DNA of 64,000 nucleotides, taken from assembly GCA_963693285.1 (NCBI GenBank), contig OY848917.1, positions 16,554,192-16,618,191 on the forward strand, given 5' to 3'. The notes beneath the pieces are model-generated. The model was not told the DNA's origin. It worked only from the letters and a program-made list of their open reading frames with translations, and ran no database searches. This DNA comes from Xestospongia muta. Taxonomy: Eukaryota; Porifera; Demospongiae; Haplosclerida; Petrosiidae. Positions 36,171-50,460 of the stretch are shown here, one piece after another (the stretch's first letter is position 1; every line of letters starts with the position of its first letter). Position numbers and translations under genes: made by a program.

Positions 36171-39100
36171 ATTGCTCATGCCTAGTTAATAGTATACCAA
36201 TGCTGTGGCAGAGTTTAGTAATTAAAGTAAACATTGATATCATAGGTGGTAGTATTATAGTACATTTACCTCTAATAGTAAGTATAGCTTCATAATTTTG
36301 ATTAACCCTGGCCAAATGTTTACGTATCATCTTATGAAACCAATTGTGATATAATGATATTCATCTTCTAAGTTTGGATAATACAATCCTGTTTTTTTCA
36401 TATATTTTGTTCCCACATTAATGGTGATGTGATTAATTGTCATCACTATGTGTTATTTATAATATCATAGGGAGTAAGTGTTATAATGTAAGATAACTTC
36501 TACGTTTAGTGTACACAATAGTGTTATTTTGTTTTCTTTTTTTATATTTTGTTCCCATATTTATGGTGATGTGATTACTTGTCATCTCTATATGTCATTT
36601 ACAATATCATAGGGAGTAAGTGCTATATAATGTATTATAACTTCTACATTTATTGTATACAATGGCGTGATGTTGTTTTCTTTCTTATATTTTGCTCCCA
36701 TATTTATGTTGATATGATTACTTGTCGTCTCTATGTGTCATTTACAATATCATAGATTGTAAGTGTTATGTAATGTAATATAACTTCTACATTTAGTGTA
36801 TAAAATGGTGTTATTTGTATTTTCTTTCCTATATTCTGATCCCATATTTATGGTGATGTGATTACATGATGTCTCTATGTGTCATTTACAATATCATAGT
36901 GGGTAAGTGTTATATAATGTATTATAACTTCAACGTTTAGTGTATACAATCATGTCATTTTGTTTTCTTTCTTATATTTTGTTCCCATATTTATGATAAT
37001 TTGATTACTTGTCATCTCTATGTGTCATTTACAATATCATAGTCGGTAAGTGTTATAAATGTTATATAACTTTTACATTTAGTGTATACAATTATGATAT
37101 TTGTTTTCTTTCTTATAACTTGCTCTCATATTTATGGTGATGTGATTACTTGTCATCTCATTGTGACATTTACAATATCATAGCCAGTAAGTGTTATATA
37201 ATGAAATATAAATTCTATATTTAGTGTATACAATGGTGTTATTCTGTTGTTTTTTTCTTATATTTTACTCTTATTATTATGGTGATCTGATTACCTGTCA
37301 TCTCTATGTGTCATTTACTATATCATAGCCAGTAAGTGTTATATAATGTAATATTAATTTTATATTTAGTGTATACAATGGTGTTATTTTGTTTTCTTTC
37401 TTATATTTTGCTCCCATATTTATGGTGATATTCTTACTTGTCGTCTCTATGTGTCATTTGCAATATCATAGCTGGTAAGTGTTATATAATGTAATATAAC
37501 TTCTAAGTCTAATGTATACAATGGTTTTATTTTGTTTTCTTTCTTATTTTTTGCTCCCATATTTATGATGATGTGATTAATTATCATCTCTATGTGTCAT
37601 TTACAATATCATAGTCGGTAAGTGTTATATAATGTTATATAACCTCTACATTTTGTGTATATAATGGAGTTATTTGTGTTTTCATTTACAGAATCATATA
37701 TAGAAAATGTGTTATATAATGTAATATAACTTCTACATTTAGTGTATAAAATGGTGTTATTTGTGTTTTCTTTCCTATATTTTGCTCTCATATTTATTTG
37801 TAATATAACTTTTAGTTTAGTGTATACAGTGGTATTATTTTGTTTACTTTCTTATATTTTATTCTTATATTTTGTTCGCATATTTATGGTGATGTGATTA
37901 ATTGTTGTCTCTATGTGTCATTTACAGTATCATATAGAGAAAGTGTTATATCATGTAATATAACTTCTACATTTAGTGTTTAAAATGGTGTTATTTGTGT
38001 TATCTTTCCTATATTTTGCTCCCATATTTATGGTGATGTGACTACATGATGTCTCTATATGTCATTTACAATATCATAGTGGGTAAGTGTTATATAATGT
38101 AATATAAATTCTACGTTTAGTGTATACAATGGTGTTATTTTGTTTTCTTATATTTTGTTCCCATATTTATGATAATTTGATTACTTGTCATCTCTATGCG
38201 TCATTTATAATATCATAGGAAGTAAGTGTTATATAATGTAATATAACTTCAACGATCAGTGTATACAATGGTGTTATTTTATCTTTCTTATACTTTGTTA
38301 TGGTGATGTGATTTCTTGCCATCTTTATGTGTCATTTATAATATCATAGGAGGTAAGTGTTATATAATGTAATATAACTTCTAAATTTAGTGTATACAAT
38401 GGTGTTATTTTATTTTCTTTCTTATATTTTGCTCTCATATTTATGATAATCTGATTACTTGTCATCTCTATGTGTCATTTACAATGTCATAGTCGGTAAG
38501 TGTTATATAATGTTATATAACTTCTACATTTTGTGTATATAATGATGTTATTTGTGTTTTCTTTCATATATTTTGTTCCCATATATATGGTGATGTGATT
38601 ACTTGTCTTCTCTATGTGTCATTTACAATATCATAGTCGGTACGTGTTATTTATTGTTATATAACTTCTAAATTTAGTGTATACAACAGTGTTATTTTAT
38701 TTTCTTTCTTATATTTTGCTCCCATATTTTTGATAATCTGATTACTTGTCATCTCTATGTGTCATTTACAATATCATAGGAGGTAAGTGTTATATAATGT
38801 AATATAACTTCTAAATTTAGTGTATACAACGGTATTATTTTATTTTCTTTCTTATATTTTGCTCCCATATTTTTGATAATCTGATTACTTATCATCTCTA
38901 TGTGTCATTTACAATATCATAGTCGGTAAGTGTTATATATTGTTATATAACTTCTACATTTTGTGTATATAATGGAGTTATTTGTGTTTTCTTTCTTATA
39001 TTTTGCTCAAATATTTATGGTGATGTGATTACTTGTCATCTCTATGTGTCATTTACAATATCATAGTCGGTACGTGTTATTTATTGTTATATAACTTCTA

Positions 39101-40999
39101 AATTTAGTGTATACAACAGTGTTATTTTATTTTCTTTCTTATATTTTGCTCCCATATTTTTGATAATCTGATTACTTGTCATCTCTATGTGTCATTTACA
39201 ATATCATAGTCAGTAAGTGTTATATATTGTTATATAACTTCTACATTTTGTGTATATAATGGAGGTATTTGTGTTTTCTTTCTTATATTTTGCTCAAATA
39301 TTTATGGTGATGTGATTACTTGTCATCTCTATGTGTCATTTACAATATCATAGTCGGTACGTGTTATATATTGTTATATAACTTCTACATTTTGTGTATA
39401 TAATGGAGTTATTTGTGTTTTCTTTCTTATATTTTGTTCGCATATTTATGGTGATGTGATTACTTGTCTTCTCTATGTGACAATTACAATATCATAGGTG
39501 GTAAGTGTTATATAATGTAATATAATTTCTACATTTAGTGTATACAATTGTTTTTTTTTCTTTCTTATATTTTACTCCCATATTTATGGTGATGTGGTTA
39601 CTTGTCATCTCTATATGTCATTTACAATATCACAGCTGGTAAGTGCTATTTAATGTAATATAACTTGTAAGTTTAGTGTATACAATAGTGTTATTATGTT
39701 TTCTTTCTTATATTTTGCTCACATACTTATGGTGATGTGATTACTTATCATCTCTTTGTGTCATTTACAATGTCATAGGTGGTAAGTGTTATTTAATGTA
39801 ATATAACTTTTAGCTTCAGTTTATACAATGGAGTTATTTTGTTTATTTTTCTTATATTTTTATATTTTATATTTTTGGTGATGTGATTACTTGTCTTCTC
39901 TATGTGTCATTTCAATATAATAGGGAGTGAGTGTTATATAATGTAATATAACTTCTATGTTTAGTGTATACAATGGTGTTATTTGTGTTTTCTTTCTTAT
40001 ATTTTGTTCGCATATTTATGGTGATGTGATTACTTGTTGTCTCTGTGTCATTTACAATATCATAGTTTGTAAGTGTTATATAATGTAATATAGCTTCTAC
40101 ATTTACTGTATGCAATTGTGTTATGTTGTTTTTTTATATATTTTTCTACCATATTTATGGTGATGTTTTTACTTGTCGTCTGTATGTGTCACTTACTATA
40201 TCATAGTTGGTAAGTGTTATATAATGTAATATAAATTGTATATTTAGTGTATACAATGATGTTATTTTGTTTTTGTTCTTATTTTTTACTCCCATATTTA
40301 TGGTGATGTTATTATTTATTTTCTCCTGTGTCATTTGCAATATTATAGCCGGTAAGTGTTATATAATGTAATATAAATTCTATATTTAATGTATAGAATG
40401 GTATTATTTTGTTTTCTTTCTTATATTTTACTATCATTTTTTTGGTGATCTGATTACTTGTTGTCTCTGTGTGTTTTTTTTACTATATCATAGATGGTAA
40501 GTGTTATATAATGTAATATAAATTGTATATTTAGTGTATACAATGGTGTTATTTTGTTTTCTTTCTTATATTTTACTTCCATATTTATGGTGATCTGATT
40601 ACTTGTCGTCTCTATGTGTCATTTATTATATCACAGCTGGTAAGTGTTATATAATGTAATATAAATTCTATATTTAGTGTATACAATGGCGTTATTTTGT
40701 TTTCTTTCTTATATTTTGCTCCCATATTAATGGTGATGTGATTACTTGTTTTCACTATGTGTCATTTACAATATCATAGCCAGTAAGTGTTGTATAATGT
40801 AATATAACTTCTACATTTAATATATACAATGGCGTTATTTTGTTTTCTTTCTTATATTTTGCTCCCATATTAATGGTGATGTGATTTCTTGTCATCTCAT
40901 TGTGTCATTTACAATATCATAGTCAGTAAGTGTTATATAATGAAATATAAATTCTATATTTAGTGTATACAATTGTGATATTTGTTTTCTTTCTTATAA

Positions 41000-42790
41000 C
41001 TTGCTTCCATATTTATGGTGATGTGATTACTTGTCATGTCATTGTGTCATTTACAATATCATAGCCAGTAAGTGTTATATAATGAAATATAAATTCTATA
41101 TTTAGTGTATACAATGGTGTTATTTTGTTTTTTTTCTTATATTTTACTCTTATTATTATGGTGATCTGATTACTTGTCATCTCTATGTGTCATTTACTAT
41201 ATCATAGCCAGTAAGTGTTATATAATGTAATATAAATTCTATATTTAGTGTATACAATGGTGTTATTTTGTTTTCTTTCTTATATTTTGCTCCCATATTT
41301 ATGGTGATATTCTTACTTGTCGTCTCTATGTGTCATTTGCAATATCATAGCTGGTAAGTGTTATATAATGTAATATAACTTCTAAGTTTAATGTATACAA
41401 TGGTGTTATTTTGTTTTCTTTCATTTTTTTGCTCCCATATTTATGATGATGTGATTAATTATCATCTTTTTGTGTCATTTACAATATCATAGTCAGTAAG
41501 TGTTATATAATGTTATATAACCTCTACATTTTGTGTATATAATGGAGTTATTTGTGTTTTCTTTCTTATATTTTGCTCCCATATTTATATTGATGTGCTT
41601 ACTTGTCATCTCTATGTGTCATTTACAATATCATAGGAAGTAAGTGTCATATAATGTAATATAACATCTAAGTTTAGTGTATACAATGGTGTTATTTTGT
41701 TTTCTTTCTTATATTTTACTCTCATATTTATGGTGATGTGATTACTTGTTGTCTCTATGTGTCATTTACAATATCATAGGTGGTAAGTGTTATATAATGT
41801 AGTATAACTTCTATGTTTAGTGTATACAATGGTGTTATTTTGTTTTCTTTCTTATATTTTACTCCCATATTTATGGTGATGTGATTACTTGTTATCTCTA
41901 TGTGTTATTTACATCATAGGTGGTAAGTTTTATATAATGTAATATAGCTTCTACATTTAGTGTATGCAATGGTGTTATTTTGTTTTATTTCTTATATTTT
42001 TCTCTGATATTTATGGTGATGTGATTACTGTCGTCTCTATGTGTCATTTACAATATTATAGGTGGTAAGTGTTATATAATGTAATATAAATTCTATATTT
42101 AGTGTATACAATTGTGATATTTGTTTTCTTTCTTATAACTTGCTCCCATATTTATGGTGATGTGATTACTTGTCATCTCATTGTGTCATTTACAATATCA
42201 TAGCCAGTAAGTTTTATATAATGAAATATAAATTCATTTAGTGTATACAATGGTGTTATTTTGTTTTTTTTCTTATATTTTACTCTTATTATTATGGTGA
42301 TCTGATTACCTGTCATCTCTATGTGTCATTTACTATATCATAGCCAGTAAGTGTTATATAATGTAATATAAATTCTATATTTAGTGTATACAATGGTGTT
42401 ATTTTGTTTTCTTTCTTATATTTTGCTCCCATATTTATGGTGATATTCTTACTTGTCGTCTCTATGTGTCATTTGCAATATCATAGCTGGTAAGTGTTAT
42501 ATAATGTAATATAACTTCTAAGTTTAATGTATACAATGGTGTTATTTTGTTTTCTTTCATTTTTTTTGCTCCCATATTTATGATGATGTGATTAATTATC
42601 ATCTTTTTGTGTCATTTACAACATCATAGTCGGTAAGTGTTATATAATGTTATATAACCTCTACATTTTGTGTATATAATGGAGTTATTTGTGTTTTCTT
42701 TCATATATTTTGCTCCCATATTTATATTGATGTGCTTACTTGTCATCTCTATGTGTCATTTACAATATCATAGGAAGTAAGTGTCATATA
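41000..42790. repeat. Higher-order duplication inside the satellite, offset 1,136 bp
   Basis: An eight-unit block is repeated: CTGGTAAGTG variants at 41,351 and 42,487 sit in matching neighbourhoods, with distinctive changes such as GGTGATATTCTTACTTG and TTTTTTGCTCCCATATTT. A related block is seen near 37,400-37,680. This shows amplification of multi-unit segments and not only single units. Confidence 0.8.
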
Positions 42791-44228
42791 ATGTAATATA
42801 ACATCTAAGTTTAGTGTATACAATGGCGTTATTTTGTTTTCTTTCTTATATTTTACTCCCATATTTATGGTGATGTGATTACTTGTTGTCTCTATGTGTC
42901 ATTTACAATATCATAGCTGGTAAGTATTATTTAATGTAATATAACTTCTACGTTTAGTGTATACAATGGCGTTATTTTGTTTTCTTTCTTATATTTTACT
43001 CCCATATTTATGGTGATGTGATTACTTGTTGTCTCTATGTGTCATTTACAATATCACAGCTGGTAAGTGCAATATAATGTAGTATAACTTCTACGTTTAG
43101 TGTATACAATAGTGTTATTATGTTCTCTTTCTTATATTTTGCTCATTATTTATGATGATGTGATTACTTGTTATCTCTATGTGTTATTTACATCATAGGT
43201 GGTAAGTTTTATATAATGTAATATAGCTTCTACATTTAGTGTATACAATGGTTTTATTTTGTTTTCTTTCTTATATTTTACTCTGATATTTATGGTGATG
43301 TGATTACTGTCGTCTCTATGTGTCATTTACAATATCATAGGTGGTAAGTGTTATATAATGTAATATAAATTCTATATTTAGTGTATACAATGATGTTATT
43401 TTGTTTTCTTTTTTATATTTTGTTCCCATATATATGGTGATGTGATTACTTGTCATCTCTATATGTCATTTACAATATCATAGAGAGTAAGTGTTACATT
43501 ATGTAATATAACTTCTGTTTAGCGTATACAATAGTGTTATTATGTTTTCTTTCTTATATCTTGCTCACATATTTTTGGTGATGCGATTACATGTTGTCTC
43601 TATGTGTCATTTACCATATCATAGCTAATAAGTGTTATATTATGTAATATAGCTTTTACGTTTAGTGTATACAATAGTATTATATTTTTTTCTTTCTTAT
43701 ATTTTGTTCCCATATTTTTGGTGATGCGATTACATGTTGTCTCTATGTATCATTTACAATATCATAGCGGGTATGTGTTATATAATGTAATATAACTTCT
43801 ACGTTTAATATATACAATGGTGTTATATTGTTTTCTTTCTTATGTTTTACTTCCATATTTTTGGTGATGCGATTACATGTTGTCTCTATGTATCATTTAC
43901 AATATCATAGAAAGTAAGTGTTATATAATGTAATATAACTTCTAAATTTGGTGTATACAATATTATTATTTTATTTTCTTTCTTATATTTTGCTTCCATA
44001 TTTATGATAATCTGATTGCTTGTCATCTCTATGTGTCATTTACAATATCATAGTTGATAAGTGTTATATATTGTTATATAACTTTTACATTTTGTGTATT
44101 TAATGGAGTTATTTGTGTTTTCTTTTTTATATTTTGCTCCCATATTTATATTGATGTGATTACTTGTCATCTCATTGTGTCATTTACGATATCATAGGAA
44201 GTAAGTGTTATATAATGTAATATAACTT

Positions 44229-47200
44229 CTATGTTTAGTGTATATAAATAAGTTATTTGTGTTTTCTTTTTTATATTTTGCTCTCATATTTATATTGATG
44301 TGATTACTTGTCATCTCTATGTGTCATTTACAATAACATAGAGAGTAAATGTTATATTTATGTAATATAACTTCTGTTTAGCGTATACAATAGTGTTATT
44401 ATGTTTTCTTTCTTATATCTTGCTCACATATTTTTGGTGATGTGATTACATGTTATCTCTGTGTCATTTACCATATCACAGCCAGTAAGTGTTATATAAT
44501 GTAATATAACTTTTACGTTTAGTGTATACAATAGTATTATATTTTTTTCTTTCTTATATTTTGTTCCCATATTTTGGGTGATGCGATCACATGTTGTCTC
44601 TATGTATCATTTACAATATCATAGCGGGTATGTGTTATATAATGTAATATAACTTCTACGTTTAATATATACAATGGTGTTATATTGTTTTCTTTCTTAT
44701 GTTTTACTCCCATATTTACGGTGATGTGATTACTTTTTGTCTCTATGTATCATTTACAATATCATAGAAAGTAAGTGTTATATAATGTAATATAACTTCT
44801 AAATTTGGTGTATACAATATTATTATTTTATTTTCTTTCTTATATTTTGCTTCCATATTTATGATAATCTGATTGCTTGTCATCTCTATGTGTCATTTAC
44901 AATATCATAGTTGGTAAGTGTTATATATAGTTATATAACTTTTACATTTTGTGTATATAATGGAGTTATTTGTGTTTTCTTTTTTATATTTTGCTCCCAT
45001 ATTTATATTGATGTGATGACTTGTCATCTCATTGTGTCATTTACAATATCATAGGAAGTAAGTGTCATATAATGTAATATAACTTCTAAGTTTAGTGTAT
45101 ACAATAGTGTTATTTGTGGTTTTTTTCTTATATTTTTCTCTCATATTTCTGATGATGTGATTACTTGTCGTCTCTATGTGTCATTTACTATATCATAGGA
45201 GGTAAGTGTTATATAATATAATATAACTTCTAAGTTTAGTGTATACAATAGTGTTATTTGTGTTTTCTTTCTTATATTTTGCTCCCATATTTATGATAAT
45301 CTTATTGCTTGTCATCTCTCTGTGTCATTTACAATATCATAGTCGGTAAGTGTTATATAGTGTTATATAACTTTTATATTTTGTGTATATAAATATGTTA
45401 TTTGTGTTTTCTTTTTTATATTTTGCTCTCATATTTATATTGATGTGATTACTTGTCATCTCTATGTGTCATTTACTATATCATAGGTGGTATGTGTTAT
45501 ATAATGTAAAATAAATTCTATATTTAGTGTATACAATGGTATTATTTGTGTTTTCTTTCTTATATTTTGCTCACATATTTATGGTGATGTGATTACTTGT
45601 TGTCTCTATGTGTCATTTACAATATCTTAGAGGGGTGTTATATAATGTAATATAAGTTCTAAATTTAGTGTATACAATGGTATTATTTTATTTTCTTTCT
45701 TATATTTTGCTTCTACATGTAATATAGCTTCTACATTTAGTGTATACAATGGTGTTATTTGTGTTTTCTTTCATATATTTTTCTCCCATATTTATGGTGA
45801 TGTGACTACTTGTTGTCTCTATGTGTCCTTTACTATATCATAGGTGGTAAGTTTTATATAATGTAATATAACTTCTAAATTTAGTGTATACAATATTATT
45901 ATTTTATTTTCTTTCTTATATTTTGCTTCCATATTTATGATAATCTGATTGCTTGTCATCACTATGTGTCATTTACAATATCATAGTTGATAAGTGTTAT
46001 ATATTGTTATATAACTTTTACATTTTGTGTATTTAATGGAGTTATTTGTGTTTTCTTTTTTATATTTTGCTCCCATATTTATATTGATGTGATTACTTGT
46101 CATCTCATTGTGTCATTTACGATATCATAGGAAGTAAGTGTCATATAATGTAATATAACTTCTAAGTTTAGTGTATACAATAGTGTTATTTGTGGTTTTT
46201 TTCTTATATTTTTCTCTCATATTTATTTATGATGTGATTACTTGTCGTCTCTATGTGTCATTTACTATATCATAGGAGGTAAGTGTTATACAATATAATA
46301 TAACTTCTATGTTTAGTGTATATAAATAAGTTATTTGTGTTTTCTTTTTTATATTTTGCTCTCATATTTATATTGATGTGATTACTTGTCATCTCTATGT
46401 GTCATTTACAATAACATAGAGAGTAAATGTTATATTTATGTAATATAACTTCTGTTTAGCGTATACAATAGTGTTATTATGTTTTCTTTCTTATATCTTG
46501 CTCACATATTTTTGGTGATGTGATTACATGTTATCTCTGTGTCATTTACCATATCACAGCCAGTAAGTGTTATATAATGTAATATAACTTTTACGTTTAG
46601 TGTATACAATAGTATTATATTTTTTTCTTTCTTATATTTTGTTCCCATATTTTGGGTGATGCGATCACATGTTGTCTCTATGTATCATTTACAATATCAT
46701 AGCGGGTATGTGTTATATAATGTAATATAACTTCTACGTTTAATATATACAATGGTGTTATATTGTTTTCTTTCTTATGTTTTACTCCCATATTTACGGT
46801 GATGTGATTACTTTTTGTCTCTATGTATCATTTACAATATCATAGAAAGTAAGTGTTATATAATGTAATATAACTTCTAAATTTGGTGTATACAATATTA
46901 TTATTTTATTTTCTTTCTTATATTTTGCTTCCATATTTATGATAATCTGATTGCTTGTCATCTCTATGTGTCATTTACAATATCATAGTTGGTAAGTGTT
47001 ATATATAGTTATATAACTTTTACATTTTGTGTATATAATGGAGTTATTTGTGTTTTCTTTTTTATATTTTGCTCCCATATTTATATTGATGTGATGACTT
47101 GTCATCTCATTGTGTCATTTACAATATCATAGGAAGTAAGTGTCATATAATGTAATATAACTTCTAAGTTTAGTGTATACAATAGTGTTATTTGTGGTTT

Positions 47201-47971
47201 TTTTCTTATATTTTTCTCTCATATTTCTGATGATGTGATTACTTGTCGTCTCTATGTGTCATTTACTATATCATAGGAGGTAAGTGTTATATAATATAAT
47301 ATAACTTCTAAGTTTAGTGTATACAATAGTGTTATTTGTGTTTTCTTTCTTATATTTTGCTCCCATATTTATGATAATCTTATTGCTTGTCATCTCTCTG
47401 TGTCATTTACAATATCATAGTCGGTAAGTGTTATATAGTGTTATATAACTTTTATATTTTGTGTATATAAATATGTTATTTGTGTTTTCTTTTTTATATT
47501 TTGCTCTCATATTTATATTGATGTGATTACTTGTCATCTCTATGTGTCATTTACTATATCATAGGTGGTATGTGTTATATAATGTAAAATAAATTCTATA
47601 TTTAGTGTATACAATGGTATTATTTGTGTTTTCTTTCTTATATTTTGCTCACATATTTATGGTGATGTGATTACTTGTTGTCTCTATGTGTCATTTACAA
47701 TATCTTAGAGGGGTGTTATATAATGTAATATAAGTTCTAAATTTAGTGTATACAATGGTATTATTTTATTTTCTTTCTTATATTTTGCTTCTACATGTAA
47801 TATAGCTTCTACATTTAGTGTATACAATGGTGTTATTTGTGTTTTCTTTCATATATTTTTCTCCCATATTTATGGTGATGTGACTACTTGTTGTCTCTAT
47901 GTGTCCTTTACTATATCATAGGTGGTAAGTTTTATATAATGTAATATAACTTCTAAATTTAGTGTATACAA
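44229..47971. repeat. Near-identical 1.66-kb higher-order duplication, offset 2,078 bp
   Basis: 44,229-45,893 recurs as 46,307-47,971 with very few differences. Shared rare variants include GAGAGTAAATGTTATATTTA and ATATCTTAGAGGGGTG, plus a truncated unit TTGCTTCTACATGTAATATA. The upstream neighbour 43,930-44,110 also matches 45,870-46,040, at an offset one unit shorter. This is the youngest-looking part of the array. Confidence 0.85.
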
Positions 47972-49515
47972 CGGCATTATTTTATTTTTTTTCTTATATT
48001 TTGCTCCCATATTTATGATAATCTGATTACATGTCATCTCTATGTGTCGTTTACAATATCATAGCCAGTAAGTCTTATATAATTTAATATAACTTCTACA
48101 TTTAGTGTATACAATGGTGTTATTTTGTTTTCTTTCTTATATTTTGCGCCCATATTTATGGTGATGTGATTACTTGTTGCCTCTATGTGTCATTTACAAT
48201 ATCATAGAGGGGTGTTATATAATGTAATATAGCTTCTACATTTAGTGTATGCAATGGTGTTATTTGTGTTTTCTTTCATATATTTTGCTCCCATATTTAT
48301 GATAATCTGATTACTTGTCATCTCTATGTGTCATTTACAATGTCATAGTCGGTAAGTGTTATATAATGTTATATAACTTCTACATTTGTGTATATAATGT
48401 AGTTATTTGTGTTTTCTTTTTTATATTTTGCTCACATATTTATGATGATGTGATTACTTATCATCTTTGTGTCATTTACAATATAATAGGGAGTAAGTGT
48501 TATATAATGTAATATAACTTCTACATTTTGTGTATATAATGGAGTTATTTGTGTTTTCTTTCTTATATTTTCCTCCCATATTTATATTGATGTGATCTCT
48601 TGTCATCTCTATGTGTCATTTACAATAACATAGGAAGTAGGTGTCATATAATGTAATATAACTTCTAAGTTTAGCGTATACAATGGTGTTATTTTGTTTT
48701 CTTTCTTAAATTTTTTCTCATATTTATGATGATGTGATTACTCGTCGTCTCTATGTGTCATTTACAATATCATAGGAGGTAAGTGTTATATAATGTAATG
48801 TAACTTCTACATTTAGTGCATACAATGGTGTTATTTTTTTATTATATTTTGCTCCCATATTTATGATAATCTGATTACTTGTCATCTCTATGTGTCATTT
48901 ACAATATCATAGGAAGTAAGTGTTATATAATGTAATATAACTTTTAAGTTTAGTGTATACAATAGTGTTATTAGTGTTTTCTTTTTCTTATATTTTGCTT
49001 CCATATTTATGGTGATGTGATTACTTTTCGTCTCCATGTGTCATTTACAATATCATAGCTGGTATGTGCTATATAATGTAATATAATTTCTAAGTTTACT
49101 GTATAGAATGATGTTATTTATTTCTTTTCTTATATATTTGCTTCCATAATTATGTTGATGTGTTTACTTGTTGTCTCTATGTGTCTTCTACAATATCATA
49201 GGGAGTAAGTGTTGTATAATGTAATATAACTTCTAAGTGTAGTGTATACAACAGTATTATTTTGTTTTCTTTCTTATATTTTGTTCCCATATTTATTGTG
49301 ATGTGATCACTTGTCATCTCTATGTGTCATTTACAATATCATAGGGAATAAGTGTTATAAGATGTAATATAACTTATACTTTTCGTATATACAATTGTCT
49401 TATTTTTTTCTTTCATATATTGTGTTTTTTTTATTTATGGCAATGTGATTACATGCTGTCTTTATGCGTCATTTACAATGATATAGAAAGTAAGTGTGAT
49501 ATAATGAAATACAAC

Positions 49516-49968
49516 TTAATATATTTTATAATATTAACCTAAGAAGTCACATCCATTTTAGTAAATGTTAAGAGTACTATTACTTCTAAATTACTCACAA
49601 GGCTACTATAATGAGAATTGTCTAAAGACTTATAATCATAGCTTTACTTCATACAAATTATACCAATTAACCACAATGTGTGTACCAGTGACAGTCACAT
49701 GGCCAATTAACTGTCTCTTTAGGCTCTTTTCCTTTGCTAATCCAAATATTATGTAGACTTAGATATAGCTTTTGTAATGTTAACACTTACAATAGTAAAG
49801 AGAAATGTGAAATTGAATAAAAAATGTCATAACTTCAGAACAAACCATTTTTATAAAACTTAGCACATTAACTTTGTAGGTAGTTGTTTTTTATATACAA
49901 AGTAAACATAATGTATTATAACAAAATATGTACCTGATATAAAAGAACATTATTTTCTAAATTAGTTA
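49516..49968. other. Non-satellite gap in the right edge of the array
   Basis: About 450 bases without recognisable 143-bp units separate the main array from decayed units further right. It holds one short open frame (49,565-49,756) that has no support as a gene. Confidence 0.6.
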
Positions 49969-50460
49969 AATGTGGTATGGTCATTATATTTTCCCTCTTG
50001 TATTTTTCCTCTAACATTTGTTGTGATGTGTCATTTACAATATGGTAGAAAATACGTATCATATAATGTAATATACCGTTTCTGTTTAATGACTACATTT
50101 TTTGTTTATTTTTGTCTCTCTTATATTTTTTCTCTTACATTTATGACAATGTGATTACTTGTTATCCCTATGTGTCATTTACAAAATCATAGCTGGTAAG
50201 TATGACATAATGTAATACAACTTATTAGTTTATTGAATACGATATTGTTATTTTGTTTGTTCTTGTATTTTTGCTACCACATTTATGATAATGTGTTTAC
50301 TTGTCATCTCTATGTCAATTAATATATAATAGTGGGGAATTTTTGATATATTGTTATACAACTTCTGATTTTATTTAATAGAATATTCTTATTTTTTTCA
50401 TTCTTACATTTTTCCTGACGCATTTATGACAATGTCATTGCTTGTCATCTAAATGTGTAA
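49969..50460. repeat. Decayed edge units of the satellite
   Basis: Three to four diverged units are still recognisable by TGTCATTTACAA, TTATGACAATGTGATTAC and AATCATAGCTGGTAAGTATG. They carry many substitutions, as expected for old units at an array border. Confidence 0.75.

Larger units (their letters stand above)
36391..49515 (+). repeat. 143-bp satellite array, about 92 units, each with a 3' to 5' splice-site pair
   Basis: GTAAGTGTTATATAATG recurs with a 143-base period (for example 40,640 to 40,783). A unit contains, in order, GTAAGTGTTATATAATG, TTTAGTGTATACAATGG, CCCATATTTATGGTGATGTG and TTTACAATATCATAG, followed by two or three variable bases before the next GTAAGTG. Copy number is the 13.1-kb span divided by 143. 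The unit is T-rich on the plus strand and has no long open frame. The acceptor-like TATCATAG and the donor GTAAGTG face plus-strand transcription and are among the best conserved parts, while the bases between them vary (CTG, TCG, CCA, GGA). The array lies upstream of the right fusion gene's first visible ankyrin exon, possibly in an intron. That placement is inference. Confidence 0.95.

Noticed and set aside
36391..49515. A CRISPR-like or protein-coding repeat array
   Set aside because: Units are joined head to tail without unique spacers, the host is eukaryotic in gene structure, and 143 is not a multiple of three. The short open frames across units are by-products of low-complexity sequence.
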